Below are positions 49,934 through 60,488 of a stretch of 64,000 nucleotides of DNA, in pieces. Each line of letters opens with the position of its first letter. Position 1 is the stretch's first letter. Source of the stretch: Alkalimonas collagenimarina (GTDB lineage Bacteria > Pseudomonadota > Gammaproteobacteria > Enterobacterales > Alteromonadaceae); contig NZ_JAUZVZ010000007.1 in NCBI RefSeq assembly GCF_030717845.1, positions 21,693-85,692 on the forward strand, read 5' to 3'. The translations under genes and the position numbers were made by a program. A model generated the notes under the pieces. The model saw nothing but the letters and a program-made list of their open reading frames with translations, was not told where the DNA came from and ran no database searches.

Positions 49934-51255
49934 CAGTACAAGCAGTAAGTACGCGCAGTAGTTTTTTTCCTATGCTACTGATTGGTATATTGTTCTTTGT
50001 ATTTGGTTTTGTCACGTGGCTCAATGGTGCCTTGATCCCTTTTTTGCGGATCGTTTGCGAACTGAATGAATTTCAGGCCTTACTGGTTGCGTTTGCTTTC
50101 TACATTGCTTATGTCGTAACGGCACTCCCCATGTCGACCTTGCTAAATCGTGTTGGTTATCGCCACGGTATGGTGATTGGCTTAGGTATTATGGTGCTTG
50201 GATCCTTGATGTTCATACCTGCGGCCCAGAGCGCGCATTATGCGTTCTTTTTGCTCGCACTCTTTGTCTTAGGTACCGGTTTAACCATTTTACAAACTGC
50301 AGCGAACCCCTACATTGTCTGTATTGGGCCCCGCGAGAGCGCGGCTATGCGGATCAGTATCATGGGGATTGTAAATAAAGGGGCTGGTTTTATTGTGCCC
50401 CTGATTTTTGCCGCATGGATCCTAACTGGTATGGATCAATTTAGTGATGAGGCATTGGCACTTTTAAGCCCAGCAGAACGTGCAGTGCAGTTAAATGAAC
50501 TGTCCAATCGTTTGGTGGTGCCTTATTTGTACATGGCAGGTGCATTGTTGGCTTTGATGGCGTTTGTGTATTTTTCTCGCTTGCCTGAGCCAGATTTGCA
50601 CGAGGCTGGAGTGAGCGAGGTTGACTCCGGCAGCAACGATTGGAAAGCCATTTGGCAGCATCCTCAGTTGGTGTTGGGGGTTATTGCTTTGTTTGTCTAT
50701 GTCGGCGTAGAAGTCATCGCTGGAGATAGCATTGGTCTGTATGGTCAGGGTGTGGGAGTGCCTCATTTTGGCATACTGACATCCTACACCATGGCGTTTA
50801 TGGTACTTGGTTATGTATTGGGCGTTCTGTTGATTCCGCGTTATTTGTCTCAAGAGCATGCCCTGCAGGGATCCGCCTTAGTTGGGGTGGTGTTTACGCT
50901 CGGTATTCTGTTTTCATCGACGGATAGCACGTCGTTATCAGTCATCCTGTTGGGTTGGCTTGGGGTTCCGCCGGTGCCTGATTCAGTGTTGTTTTTGGCC
51001 TTACTCGGTTTTGCCAATGCGTTAGTCTGGCCTGCAGTATGGCCGCTTGCTTTGCATGGCCTTGGACGTTTGACTGCCACTGGCTCCGCATTATTGATCA
51101 TGGGTATTGCCGGTGGGGCATTATTACCCTTAGTGTATGGCTATTTAGCCCACAGCAGTGGTAACAGTCAGTCTGCTTATTGGATGCTACTGCCTTGTTA
51201 TGGTTTCATTTTCTTTTATGCCATCAAAGGACACAAGATTAAATCATGGAAGTAA
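49930..51255 (+). CDS. FucP-like MFS sugar permease of the GalNAc operon
   Basis: The 441-residue transporter has 12 membrane helices. Motifs FVFGFVTWLNGALIPFLRIV, LFVLGTGLTILQTAANPYIV and ESAAMRISIMGIVNKGAGFI place it with the FucP/NagP-type sugar:proton symporters. As the last gene of the operon (ATGA overlap with the deacetylase stop) it is the inner-membrane GalNAc importer (AgaP role). It would deliver free GalNAc to AgaK. Substrate follows from context. Confidence 0.93.
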   Translation: MTVQAVSTRSSFFPMLLIGILFFVFGFVTWLNGALIPFLRIVCELNEFQALLVAFAFYIAYVVTALPMSTLLNRVGYRHGMVIGLGIMVLGSLMFIPAAQSAHYAFFLLALFVLGTGLTILQTAANPYIVCIGPRESAAMRISIMGIVNKGAGFIVPLIFAAWILTGMDQFSDEALALLSPAERAVQLNELSNRLVVPYLYMAGALLALMAFVYFSRLPEPDLHEAGVSEVDSGSNDWKAIWQHPQLVLGVIALFVYVGVEVIAGDSIGLYGQGVGVPHFGILTSYTMAFMVLGYVLGVLLIPRYLSQEHALQGSALVGVVFTLGILFSSTDSTSLSVILLGWLGVPPVPDSVLFLALLGFANALVWPAVWPLALHGLGRLTATGSALLIMGIAGGALLPLVYGYLAHSSGNSQSAYWMLLPCYGFIFFYAIKGHKIKSWK

Positions 51256-51328
51256 GCTATTGAGAAATCAATGCTTTGATTTTCACCCATACGTATGATT
51301 GCGACTATACTAACGAGTAAATAACTCC

Positions 51329-54300
51329 TTGGATAGTCGCTTGATTGTAGCTTATACCTCACTTGCCCAGTATTGGTCGTTCAGTTGGCGTCAACTGTGG
51401 TTTTTCAGTTACATCTGCTCAGTTGGTCTTATTGCCAACCTTTTGGCTCTGGACTTGCCCTACGTAGCGCCACTGCTTTTAGGCAATACCGCGTTTCTGG
51501 TGATCCTGCTGCGATTAGGACCCTTCTGGGGAGTGGCCAGTTTGGCACTGGTCACGCTGCCTTGCTGGGGCTCAGGCTATATGTGGCTCAGCGTTGCTGA
51601 ATTCAGCTTGATCATGCTTGGTTGGTGGCTGGGCTTTCGACACATCAAACTTCTATTTTTCATCTGCTGGGGTACTCTCGCTCCATTTTTATTGCTCTAT
51701 TATGGCATTTGGTTGCAAATGAGCCCGGCTCAGGTCTTGCTGAATGTTTTGGTGCTCGTCAGTACGGGAGCCTTGACCTTGATTGGAGCGCAATTGATTT
51801 TGAATGTAGTGGTAAGTTCAAAGCAGCAACAGCGGCAGCATCTGGCAGAGCAACTTGCGGGCCGGATCACGGTCTTTTCTGCAGCTCCAACATTGGTATT
51901 GATCTCAGCCGCTTTGCATGTGTTTGTTGGCATGGACTTAGCCCGCCATCACAATCAACTCATTCGTTTCGAAGAGCGGTTTTCTGCTCATAGTTCTCAG
52001 CAATTATTGCGCTATCGAGATACGTTGCAGCAACTGGCCTGGAGTTATCAGCAGCAACCAGATGCTGAGTTGCTTCAGCATGTGCTCTGGTTACAGCCTC
52101 ATTTTATTTCTGCTGCAGTCACGGACGCATCTGGCGATGTGCTGGATTATCGTTTGCGTGGGGAGTCGCGTCAGATCAGTGGCGTCAATGTAGCCGACCG
52201 GCCTTATTTTCAGCAGTTGCAACTGAAACCTGCAGGGACTTTTGTCAGTGATGTATTTCAGGGGCGGGGTATAGGCGAAAACTTATTGTTTGCTGTAAGT
52301 GCACCGCTGTTAAATGAACAGCAAGAGTTTGCAGGTATTGTACAGGCTTCTGTCATGTTGTCGTCCGTTGTTGATCTGCAACCAGAGATGATACCCGATC
52401 GTATTTGGGCGGTGTTGCTCGATAATCAGGACCATCAAGTCTGGGCTACACCACCATCGGATAGTTTTGGTCGATGGCTCGATATATCTGTGGCTGATTA
52501 CATAGCCGGTGAAACGGTATTTAACCGCTCTTGGTTGACACCGATCGATGCGATTCCTCTGAATCAGCTCGGCTCTGCTATTTTGCGACACTATCAGACG
52601 GATGAAGGCTGGTTGATGATTTTGCGCTATCATCTCGACACTCATTTAATGATTTACAATGGTCTCACACTGCTCGTGATTGGACTGGCTATGTTGGCGT
52701 TGTGGTTGTTGAATCAGTCAGCCTATCGTTTTGTCCGCTTTTTCATTCAGCCACTGCAGCAACTCATTGAGTCGATGAAGCGGTTTGAACTGCAATCTGA
52801 AGCACCTTATTGCGATATTTCACAAAAAGCGACTGCCATTGAGTTTCAGCAACTGGTTGATGAATACAATGCTATGGCGTTACGTTTGCATCAGGCTGGC
52901 TATACCTTGGAGGAGCTCAATGCTAGTCTGGAAAGTCGAGTGAAAAGCCGCACCGAAGAGCTGGCTGCTGAGCGTGACAGGGCGACGGAGTTAGCTGGAG
53001 TCAAGTCTCGCTTTTTGGCCACCATGAGCCACGAACTTCGTACTCCATTGACGGCGATCATTGGATACAGCGAACAGTTGCTTCAGCAAGCAAGACTGAA
53101 CGAAACAAAGTGGACGAACACAGAGCTTGAGCAAATCAATACAATCCTTCGTAATAGTATGTATTTATTGGATCTGGTGAACGACATTCTTGATGCAGCA
53201 AAATTGGATGAAGGTAAAATGGCCGTCGGGCTTGAGCCAGTCGCTATAACGGCTATGCTGCAGGAAGTTTGCCGTGATATGCAAAAGCAAGCCGAGCTCA
53301 AACAGCTCTCGCTTTCGTTGCAGTTGGATGATGCTTTACCCGATCGTGTACTCACCGATCCATTACGGTTACGTCAGATCATGCTTAACTTGCTTGGTAA
53401 TGCCATCAAGTTTACCGAGCAAGGCGGTATTGAGGTGCTGGTGTCGTTAACCTCAACACATCGGATGCAAATTAGCGTGATAGATACTGGTATTGGTATG
53501 AGCCTGGAGCAGCTCGAAACCGTATTTAGCGCTTTTGAACAAGCCGATGGCAGCACCAGCCGGCAATATGGCGGCACGGGTCTTGGCTTGCATATTAGTT
53601 ACCAGCTGGCGGAGTTGTTGCAAGGGGAGTTATCAGTCAGCAGTGTTATGGGTGAAGGCAGTCGCTTTATTTTAGAGTTGCCTGTCATTGAGCCTGACTC
53701 CGCCGAGCGGAGCCAGGTTCAGGATGTGCTTGATGCTGATGTTCTTCCGACATTGATAGGTAAGTTACTGGTGGTTGATGATGTTCCTGACATTCGACGC
53801 TTGGTGGTTGGGCTCATGGAACTGACTGGTCTGACTATTATTGAAGCTGAGAACGGCCAGCAGGCTTTAGAACAATGTCAGGCACATGAGGTTGATCTGG
53901 TGTTGATGGATATGAATATGCCGGTGATGGATGGTATGGAAGCAACGCGTCAGCTTCGTGCTAGCGGGTTTGATGCTCCTATTGTGGCATTAACGGCCGA
54001 TGTACTACCGGAGGATAAAGCCGTTTTTTTACAGGCTGGCTGTAGTGAGGTGCTGACCAAGCCCATTCGTCGATCTCATCTATACCAAACGGTGCAGAGG
54101 TTATTAGCAGAGAGTCAACAGTCTGGCCCGGCTAGCACGGCTGAGGTGGCGGCAACCATGTCTTCGACAGCCATGATCACTCAACTACGGCAGCAGTATA
54201 TTGCCCAACTGCCTGCACAATACCAGCAACTTACGGATTTTCTCAAAGCAGAAGAGCGAAGAGCAGCATTGGACTTACTGCACAAAATCAAAGGCACAGC

Positions 54301-54433
54301 GGGCAGCTTTGGTCTGGACTCCATTTCGCAGCAAGCAGCAAGTATAGAGCATAAGCTCAAAGCCGATGCCGAGATAGATCCTGAGATGCTGGCTGTGCTC
54401 GAAGAACAGATTGCTGCAGCTCAATCCACGTGA
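51329..54433 (+). CDS. Hybrid sensor histidine kinase with receiver and Hpt domains
   Basis: About 1034 residues. Layout: N-terminal membrane region of several helices (about 20-200, MASE-like), an extracytoplasmic dCache-type sensor (about 215-440), a helix near 445-470, HAMP-like linker and coiled coil, HisKA (FLATMSHELRTPLTAIIGYS, His 568), ATPase domain (LLGNAIKFTEQ; VIDTGIGMSLEQL; YGGTGLGLHISYQLAELLQG), receiver (phospho-acceptor Asp 861 in LVLMDMNMPVMDGMEATRQL) and a C-terminal Hpt (His 985, LLHKIKGTAGSFG). This complete phosphorelay needs a separate response regulator, which is not nearby. The start is TTG 51329 or TTG 51341. Adjacent to the GalNAc operon, but no evidence ties its signal to GalNAc. 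Confidence 0.93.
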   Translation: MDSRLIVAYTSLAQYWSFSWRQLWFFSYICSVGLIANLLALDLPYVAPLLLGNTAFLVILLRLGPFWGVASLALVTLPCWGSGYMWLSVAEFSLIMLGWWLGFRHIKLLFFICWGTLAPFLLLYYGIWLQMSPAQVLLNVLVLVSTGALTLIGAQLILNVVVSSKQQQRQHLAEQLAGRITVFSAAPTLVLISAALHVFVGMDLARHHNQLIRFEERFSAHSSQQLLRYRDTLQQLAWSYQQQPDAELLQHVLWLQPHFISAAVTDASGDVLDYRLRGESRQISGVNVADRPYFQQLQLKPAGTFVSDVFQGRGIGENLLFAVSAPLLNEQQEFAGIVQASVMLSSVVDLQPEMIPDRIWAVLLDNQDHQVWATPPSDSFGRWLDISVADYIAGETVFNRSWLTPIDAIPLNQLGSAILRHYQTDEGWLMILRYHLDTHLMIYNGLTLLVIGLAMLALWLLNQSAYRFVRFFIQPLQQLIESMKRFELQSEAPYCDISQKATAIEFQQLVDEYNAMALRLHQAGYTLEELNASLESRVKSRTEELAAERDRATELAGVKSRFLATMSHELRTPLTAIIGYSEQLLQQARLNETKWTNTELEQINTILRNSMYLLDLVNDILDAAKLDEGKMAVGLEPVAITAMLQEVCRDMQKQAELKQLSLSLQLDDALPDRVLTDPLRLRQIMLNLLGNAIKFTEQGGIEVLVSLTSTHRMQISVIDTGIGMSLEQLETVFSAFEQADGSTSRQYGGTGLGLHISYQLAELLQGELSVSSVMGEGSRFILELPVIEPDSAERSQVQDVLDADVLPTLIGKLLVVDDVPDIRRLVVGLMELTGLTIIEAENGQQALEQCQAHEVDLVLMDMNMPVMDGMEATRQLRASGFDAPIVALTADVLPEDKAVFLQAGCSEVLTKPIRRSHLYQTVQRLLAESQQSGPASTAEVAATMSSTAMITQLRQQYIAQLPAQYQQLTDFLKAEERRAALDLLHKIKGTAGSFGLDSISQQAASIEHKLKADAEIDPEMLAVLEEQIAAAQST

Positions 54434-54459
54434 TCATTTGAACCTGAATGCATACATAA

Positions 54460-54485
54460 ATGCCGCTCAGTTTCCTGAGCGGCAT
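54460..54485. terminator. Hairpin between convergent kinase and nuclease genes
   Basis: ATGCCGCTCAG (54460-54470) and CTGAGCGGCAT (54475-54485) form a perfect 11-bp stem with loop TTTC, in the 73-bp space between two convergent stops. Symmetric stem suggests use by both strands. Confidence 0.75.
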
Positions 54486-54506
54486 GCTATCTATCTTTCA
54501 TGGCAG

Positions 54507-57500
54507 TTAGAACGAAACTGTCAGTGGCTCTGTACACTGTCCTGTTGCATCTGCACAAAGCGTATAGGTGGCGCTTGATGCATTGGTTTTAAATTGATCA
54601 TTGTACCGGCCTGGTCGACTTAACGTGGTGACTGGGCTTTCATCACGGTACAAGGTTAAGCCTGTCTGCTGACTGCTCCAGCGAAGTTGCACTAAGGTCG
54701 CTCCTGAACGCCCTTGGTTGACCCGGATCAGCTCCAGAGTAGCTTCCAGTGGTGGCTGAGCTGTTGTCAGCTGCAGAGCAATCAGCAAGGGATCGTGATC
54801 CGAGGTACGGAATGGATCTGCCTGGTAGAAGTTGTCTGGTTTTTCCAAACCACCAGGCAGTGGCCCCTCGCTGTAGTTAAAGGCAGGAATTTCATCCGAG
54901 TTGATGAACCAGGATGATGCTTGCAACACTTTTGCGGCTAAGCTTGGGCTGGCAAAGGCGTGGTCCAGGCTACCAGACTCGCCCATAAAGGTGTAGCTGT
55001 ACACACGGTAATCATCATCGTTGCTCTGTACTGCCAGATTCACATAGCCAGCTGCTTCCATCGCTGCTAATGGATCTTCTTTGGCATAGGCGTTAAAGTC
55101 GCCCAGTATCATGATATCGCTGTTACCAGAGTTGGTTGGATCACTCTCTAACCAACGCAACATCGCCTCGGCTGATTTGGTGCGCCAGTCATTCCAACAG
55201 CCCTGGCCATCGCCTTGGTCGGCATTGACACCACTGGCATTGCCACACGACTTAGCTCGTAAATGCACTGCAATAGTCGTAAACACCGCGCCTTGTTCTG
55301 TTACAAAGCTTTGTGCCAGAGCTGGTCGCTGACGAGACGTATCAAAGTCAGGGTCAACACTGGAGTCCAGTACAGCAAAATCACCATGCAGGTTTACCTG
55401 ACTGTTACGGTAAATGAAAGCTGGTTTAATGGCATCGGTTCCAAGCCATCCGGTGACTACATAGCTCCAATCGTTGGCATTGCCAGCATCGTTCAGTGCG
55501 GTCACCAGCTGCTGTAGCGTGGAGTCATCGGCATCGTTTTCAATTTCAATCAATGCCAGCACATCGGCATCCAGTGCCAAAATGGCCGGCACCAGTTTAT
55601 CCAATTGACGTACCAACTCCTGCTCTGAACGGGCACCACGACAGCCGAGCTCATTAGGACCACAGCTATTGCCTGGTAGATCGAAAGTGGTAAACAAATT
55701 TTCGACATTAAAAGTAGCTACCTTGATATCACCATGCTCATCCAGATGTGGAGAGTCCGTTCTTGGGTTGCTGCTGGTGATAAATTGTGGTGTCTCTACA
55801 TGGCGAATACGATAAGTGCCAAAGGCATAGCTCATCACGCCTCCCAAACCAGCTTGCAATACGTAGCCATTGCGGATTGGATTGGATGCTGAAATTTCGG
55901 AAACACCGTCTTCACCGATGATAAACGGCTGGCGATTGACGCCGGTCAGGCCGTTATCAATAATAATACGATTTAGTCGGTTGCTGGCCATCATCGCCTG
56001 TGCTTCAGCTCCTGGTGCCACCACCTGGGTTGGATTGTACAAGCGGCCATTGGAGACGGTAAACTCACCAAAGCGAACTGCATTAAAGACATCGGTTACG
56101 GTTAAATCATCGGCTGTCTGTAGCCACATACCAGCGATGGCTTCGAGCTCTGCGAAGTTGCCTGCTGGTAGCTCCAGAGTGGCCGGGCTGACCATATGCA
56201 GGCGATTGCTATCGCAGACTGCCAGTTCATTCACACTGGACAGTTGCGTTTCTTCAAAAAATTCGGCGACAGTGCCGCGTACCCGCACCAAATCACCCGG
56301 TTGCACTGGCACACCAAAGCCATTGTCGTAGACAAAAATACCCTCGGATGTGGCAGGGTTGTTGTCCTGATTTTGATCTTTCTCTTGCAGATAAAAGCCC
56401 CCTAAACCACCGTTGTCGGTTTGTTGGAATACCGCAGTGACGACGGCTTGCAATTGCACTTCTGCACCTTGAAGCGGGCTCTGGAAGCCGGAACCTTGTA
56501 CCTGATGAATACGAGTGACTGGATTGTCACAAGCAAAAGGGGCTGATTCAATCGGATTTTCTGCGGTGAGTTGAAGCGCAGAAAGGCGCCAGGTACTGCA
56601 GTTGCCGCTGTCAAACTGATAGCGAAGTGCCAGATGCACCTGACCGTTCAAAGCCGCCAGTTGCTCAAAGCCATCAAAACGCACCGGTACATTGTTACTA
56701 TTAAAATCATCAGGGCTGATGCTAGTTAACAACACCCAGTCAGCAGGATTTAAACCTGCACCATCAAATTGAGTGGAGTAGTAAATATCCAGATTGTTTA
56801 CTCCGGCAAAGCCGCGTGCAATATCGACAGCCAGTCGCTCATCAGTTTGGTTATCGACATCAAAGGCTGGTGAGACCAGCCAGCTGTCATTGGCACTGCA
56901 GCTGCCATCGACAAAACCAGAAAAGCTGACGTTGTTAAAGCCACCATCCCATTCCCATTGCTGCTCACCCTGAAGGCTCCACTGCTGCCAACCTTTTTCA
57001 AATGGGTTGCTGGCAAAGTCGCGTTGGTACATCGTAATGCGATCGGCATCGGCACTGAGTACGCCAGTGATTAACAGATTATCAAAGCGGTTATTGCCAG
57101 TAGCATTGCTGGCGCCATCCAGCGTAATGCGAAAGTAAACCATATCTTGGTTATTAAGGTCTGATACGCCGGAAAAGTCGTAGCTACGTAGTTGGAAACT
57201 ACTGCCTAGTGCACCTGAATCGACTGCAAACTCAGTGAAACTCTCGCCGTCGAGCGACCAACTTATGCGACGTTCATTAAAACCGGTAGCGGTGCCACGT
57301 TGCGCCCAGCTGAGTTGCAGGTCTTGGTAGCCGGAGCTACTTACGGACAACACGATGGCTGCACCATTATTGCTGGTGGCCGGGCCGCCTTGCACGGACA
57401 AGCTGCCACCCGCAGCATAGCCTGGTTGGGCATTGATGGTAGTGCCTGCAAATGACTGAATCGTCAGATAGCTACCAGTGGCAGTCGTATCTTCATTGAA

Positions 57501-57677
57501 GTCAGATAAGTAAATAACGCCATTTCCGACATCGGGTTGTTGTGGAAAAGAGTCCGGGCTAAAGCCGAAGCTGCCATCTGGCAACTCATTAAAGTTTTGT
57601 GACCAGTAGGCGATTGGAGTTTGCGCCCACAAGCCAAAGGTGCAGAGTAAAAGCACCAGTGCGAGTAGTTGTTTCAT
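54507..57677 (-). CDS. ExeM/NucH-family extracellular endonuclease
   Basis: The 1056-residue secreted protein has a signal peptide (1-18), beta-sandwich domains (about 20-370), an OB-fold-like YhcR/ExeM region (about 395-500, DLVRVRGTVAEFFEETQLSS), and an endonuclease/exonuclease/phosphatase domain (about 655-985): IKVATFNVENLFTTFDLPGN, DADVLALIEIENDAD, MILGDFNAYAKEDPLAAM, SLDHAFASPSL, TSDHDPLLIAL. The DNase-I-type catalytic Asn, Glu, Asp and His are all present. ExeM-type enzymes degrade extracellular DNA for nutrient use and biofilm turnover. No C-terminal sorting motif is seen. Confidence 0.93.
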   Translation of the reverse strand: MKQLLALVLLLCTFGLWAQTPIAYWSQNFNELPDGSFGFSPDSFPQQPDVGNGVIYLSDFNEDTTATGSYLTIQSFAGTTINAQPGYAAGGSLSVQGGPATSNNGAAIVLSVSSSGYQDLQLSWAQRGTATGFNERRISWSLDGESFTEFAVDSGALGSSFQLRSYDFSGVSDLNNQDMVYFRITLDGASNATGNNRFDNLLITGVLSADADRITMYQRDFASNPFEKGWQQWSLQGEQQWEWDGGFNNVSFSGFVDGSCSANDSWLVSPAFDVDNQTDERLAVDIARGFAGVNNLDIYYSTQFDGAGLNPADWVLLTSISPDDFNSNNVPVRFDGFEQLAALNGQVHLALRYQFDSGNCSTWRLSALQLTAENPIESAPFACDNPVTRIHQVQGSGFQSPLQGAEVQLQAVVTAVFQQTDNGGLGGFYLQEKDQNQDNNPATSEGIFVYDNGFGVPVQPGDLVRVRGTVAEFFEETQLSSVNELAVCDSNRLHMVSPATLELPAGNFAELEAIAGMWLQTADDLTVTDVFNAVRFGEFTVSNGRLYNPTQVVAPGAEAQAMMASNRLNRIIIDNGLTGVNRQPFIIGEDGVSEISASNPIRNGYVLQAGLGGVMSYAFGTYRIRHVETPQFITSSNPRTDSPHLDEHGDIKVATFNVENLFTTFDLPGNSCGPNELGCRGARSEQELVRQLDKLVPAILALDADVLALIEIENDADDSTLQQLVTALNDAGNANDWSYVVTGWLGTDAIKPAFIYRNSQVNLHGDFAVLDSSVDPDFDTSRQRPALAQSFVTEQGAVFTTIAVHLRAKSCGNASGVNADQGDGQGCWNDWRTKSAEAMLRWLESDPTNSGNSDIMILGDFNAYAKEDPLAAMEAAGYVNLAVQSNDDDYRVYSYTFMGESGSLDHAFASPSLAAKVLQASSWFINSDEIPAFNYSEGPLPGGLEKPDNFYQADPFRTSDHDPLLIALQLTTAQPPLEATLELIRVNQGRSGATLVQLRWSSQQTGLTLYRDESPVTTLSRPGRYNDQFKTNASSATYTLCADATGQCTEPLTVSF

Positions 57678-57720
57678 TATTCGGTATCCGTCTATTCATT
57701 ATTATACATAAACCATTCAT

Positions 57721-57788
57721 GTAGGGGCGCATGATTGCGCCCATGCCAACACATGAGCCTACAAAAGGACGCAATCATGCGTTCCTAC
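57721..57788. repeat. REP/BIME-like palindromic element
   Basis: Two small hairpins, GGGCGCA-TGAT-TGCGCCC (57725-57742) and GGACGCA-ATCA-TGCGTTCC (57767-57785), sit within outer ends GTAGGGGCGCA and TGCGTTCCTAC that are themselves inverted repeats (9 of 11 match). This design, with GC-rich paired palindromes in an intergenic space, is typical of dispersed REP elements mobilised by RAYT transposases. Only one copy was noticed in this window. Confidence 0.6.
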
Positions 57789-57960
57789 GACCATACATCA
57801 ATGTATCTATAGCCAAACCGCCTAACACTTTTTCGGTTAGCAAGGGAAAACTATAAGCTTGTTTTGTGTCATTTTCATTAATTTATTTAGCAAATGCTAA
57901 GAAAAGAAGGGATACAGGCTTCACCTGTTAACATTTGAAGGAGCTCTGTGCTGGTGACAT

Positions 57961-57990
57961 AAAAAAAACCCGGCTTTTAAACCGGGTTTT
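57961..57990 (-). terminator. Terminator after fadE
   Basis: AAAACCCGG and CCGGGTTTT pair over 9 bp around a short AT-rich loop, with A-runs and T-runs outside. On the minus strand it lies 18 bp past the fadE stop. Confidence 0.85.
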
Positions 57991-58008
57991 CAGGGCGTCA
58001 CCACGTAA

Positions 58009-60477
58009 TCAAGCGGCGTTTACGTTGTCATTCTCTCGTTGTTCTGCTTCCAGCATGGATTTATCTGCAGCCAGATAATTGAAGTCAAAGTCATCGACAT
58101 TGATGGTACGTAGACGAGTGACTTCGGCTTGCCGTAGTACACTGGCTTCTTGCTCTGAAATGACATTCAGTTCAAGACCAAGATCAGCCACTTCATTTAA
58201 ACGGAAGAACGGCAGACGCTTTTTCGCCGCTTGGGTTACTTTATCAAAAATAGGCTCAGCCGCTAATATGTCGCGCAACGCTTGTTCGACCTGACCCAGC
58301 GGGTTGTTGTCTTTATCCGCCAGATACAGGTGGTGGCCCAGACGACTCCGTGCCTCGCAGGGGGTTTGCATAATACGGGCAACTTTGTGCTCGGTAATGT
58401 CGGATGGACGACGCAGCGTACGACCCCATGGAAACACAACGCGCTTCAATACTACGCCTACCAAACGATTAGGGAAGTTATCAAACAACTCATCCAGAGC
58501 ATGTTGAGCTTTGGCTAAATTATCTTCACAAGCCCATTGAACCAAAGGTAAGTCCTGCGGTTGACGGCCTTCGTCCTGGTAGCGCTTGAGGACACTCGAT
58601 GTCAGGTACAGCATACTAAGTATATCGCCCAAACGAGCCGAGATGCGCTCACGACGTTTTAAATCACCACCCAAGGTGCCCATAGCAACATCAGACATCA
58701 GCGCTAATGCAGCACTAAAGCGGTTCATTTGTTTGTAATAACGGGCAGTTGCATCACCATATGGTGCATGACTAAAAGCGCCACCAGTGACAGACAACCA
58801 GAATGAACGGAAGAAGTTGCTGATGGCAAAGCCAATATGACCAAATAAGGCGTTATCAAATGCTGTCACTGCTGCACGGGTGTCGCTTAGTTGAGCAGCT
58901 TGCAATTCAGCAAGGACATAAGGATGGCAGCGAATAGCCCCTTGACCATAGATGATCATGTTGCGAGTTAAAATATTTGCACCTTCTACGGTAATCGCAA
59001 CGGGAGCACCTTGGTAACCTCGAGCCAAATAATTGCTGGGGCCCATACAGATCCCTTTACCACCGTGCACATCCATCGCATCAATCATCGCCAGACGCAT
59101 GCGCTCTGTAATATGATACTTGGTAATGGCAGAAATAACCGATGGCTTTTCACCTAAATCAATCGAACCAACCGACATGGTAGTAGACGCGCAGGCCATG
59201 TAAGCATAACCGCCGATACGAGCCATAGCTTCTTCAACCCCTTCCATTTTTCCAATCGGGATCTTGAACTGGCGACGAATTCGAGCGTAAGCACCGGTCG
59301 ACATCGCGGCTGCTTTGATGCCTGCGGTACTATTGGATGGCAAGGTAATGGCACGGCCAACCGACAGACATTCAACCAGCATACGCCAACCTTGTCCTGC
59401 CATTTTGGCGCCACCAATGATGTAATCCAATGGCACAAATACATCGGTACCCTGAGTTGGACCATTTTGAAATGGTACATTCAATGGGAAATGGCGACGA
59501 CCAATCTTCACACCGGGTGTATCGGCTGGGATCAAGGCGCAGGTAATGCCTAAGTCTTCGACATCACCCAATAAATGCTCTGGATCCTGCATTTTAAAGG
59601 CTAGGCCAAGGACTGTAGCGATGGGCGCCAGTGTAATGTAGCGTTTATTCCATGTCAGACGCATGCCTAACACTTCTTTGCCTTGCCATTCCCCTTTACA
59701 GACGATACCAACATCAGGAATAGAACCAGCATCTGAACCTGCTTCAGGGCTGGTTAGGGCGAAACAAGGCACATCAATACCTTTCGCTAAACGCGGTAGA
59801 TAGTGTTTCTTTTGCTCATCGGTGCCGTAATGCTGCAATAGCTCCCCCGGACCTAACGAATTAGGCACCCCAACAATGCTGGAAAGTACCATGCTTTTAC
59901 TGGTGAGTTTTTGCAGTACACACGATTGGGCGTAGGCTGAAAATTCCAGGCCGCCATATTCTTTTTTGATGATCATGGCAAAGAAACCATGGTCTTTTAA
60001 GTACTGATACACTTCTGGTGATAAATCAGCACGATCATGGGTGATTTCCCAATCATCAACCATATCCAGTAATGTTTCTACCGGGCCATCCAGGAAGGCT
60101 TGTTCTTCCGGGCTCAGTCGGGGGGTTGGGTAATTGTGCAGTTTGTGCCAATCTGGATTGCCGCGAAATAAGTCAGCTTCCCACCATGTAGTACCGGCAT
60201 CAATGGCCTCTTTTTCGGTGGTGGACATTTCAGGCATGATCTTGCGATACAAACCAAGTAACGGCTGGGTGATCAATTTTTGACGAATAAAAGCAATATT
60301 CAGCGGCAGTGCAATGAGCGCAAACAGCACCCAGCTTACCATGCCAACTGGCCCGGCATAACTGCCGGCAAGCAATACCACAGCGATGGCTGCAGTGAAT
60401 AATGTCAGGCTGGCGCGATGGTATGCCAACACGCCAATCACCAACAACAGTATGAGGCTAAATACAAACCCTTCCAT
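58009..60477 (-). CDS. fadE: Acyl-CoA dehydrogenase FadE
   Basis: The 822-residue large FadE-type dehydrogenase is membrane-associated, with N-terminal hydrophobic helices (1-65) before the flavoprotein domain. It catalyses the first step of fatty-acid beta-oxidation. Conserved parts are [60 protein letters not shown] and [20 protein letters not shown]. Length and N-terminal helices match gammaproteobacterial FadE and not the short ACAD family. TAGGAG precedes the ATG, and a FadR-like palindrome lies just upstream. In E. coli, as here, yafJ lies nearby in divergent orientation. Confidence 0.96.
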   Translation of the reverse strand: MEGFVFSLILLLVIGVLAYHRASLTLFTAAIAVVLLAGSYAGPVGMVSWVLFALIALPLNIAFIRQKLITQPLLGLYRKIMPEMSTTEKEAIDAGTTWWEADLFRGNPDWHKLHNYPTPRLSPEEQAFLDGPVETLLDMVDDWEITHDRADLSPEVYQYLKDHGFFAMIIKKEYGGLEFSAYAQSCVLQKLTSKSMVLSSIVGVPNSLGPGELLQHYGTDEQKKHYLPRLAKGIDVPCFALTSPEAGSDAGSIPDVGIVCKGEWQGKEVLGMRLTWNKRYITLAPIATVLGLAFKMQDPEHLLGDVEDLGITCALIPADTPGVKIGRRHFPLNVPFQNGPTQGTDVFVPLDYIIGGAKMAGQGWRMLVECLSVGRAITLPSNSTAGIKAAAMSTGAYARIRRQFKIPIGKMEGVEEAMARIGGYAYMACASTTMSVGSIDLGEKPSVISAITKYHITERMRLAMIDAMDVHGGKGICMGPSNYLARGYQGAPVAITVEGANILTRNMIIYGQGAIRCHPYVLAELQAAQLSDTRAAVTAFDNALFGHIGFAISNFFRSFWLSVTGGAFSHAPYGDATARYYKQMNRFSAALALMSDVAMGTLGGDLKRRERISARLGDILSMLYLTSSVLKRYQDEGRQPQDLPLVQWACEDNLAKAQHALDELFDNFPNRLVGVVLKRVVFPWGRTLRRPSDITEHKVARIMQTPCEARSRLGHHLYLADKDNNPLGQVEQALRDILAAEPIFDKVTQAAKKRLPFFRLNEVADLGLELNVISEQEASVLRQAEVTRLRTINVDDFDFNYLAADKSMLEAEQRENDNVNAA

Positions 60478-60488
60478 AATTATCTCCT

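Larger units (their letters stand above)
57678..58008. other. Gene-free interval between the nuclease and fadE genes
   Basis: This 331-bp interval holds the REP-like element (57721-57788) and the fadE terminator (57961-57990). The intervening AT-rich stretch 57800-57950 has no good frame; the sequence CGGTTAG/CTAAC around 57830 is a short inverted repeat. Promoters for the minus-strand nuclease gene would lie in its left part. Confidence 0.5.

Noticed and set aside
57721..57788. CRISPR repeat
   Set aside because: Only two unequal palindromes are present, without regular spacers or cas genes; REP-like element fits better.
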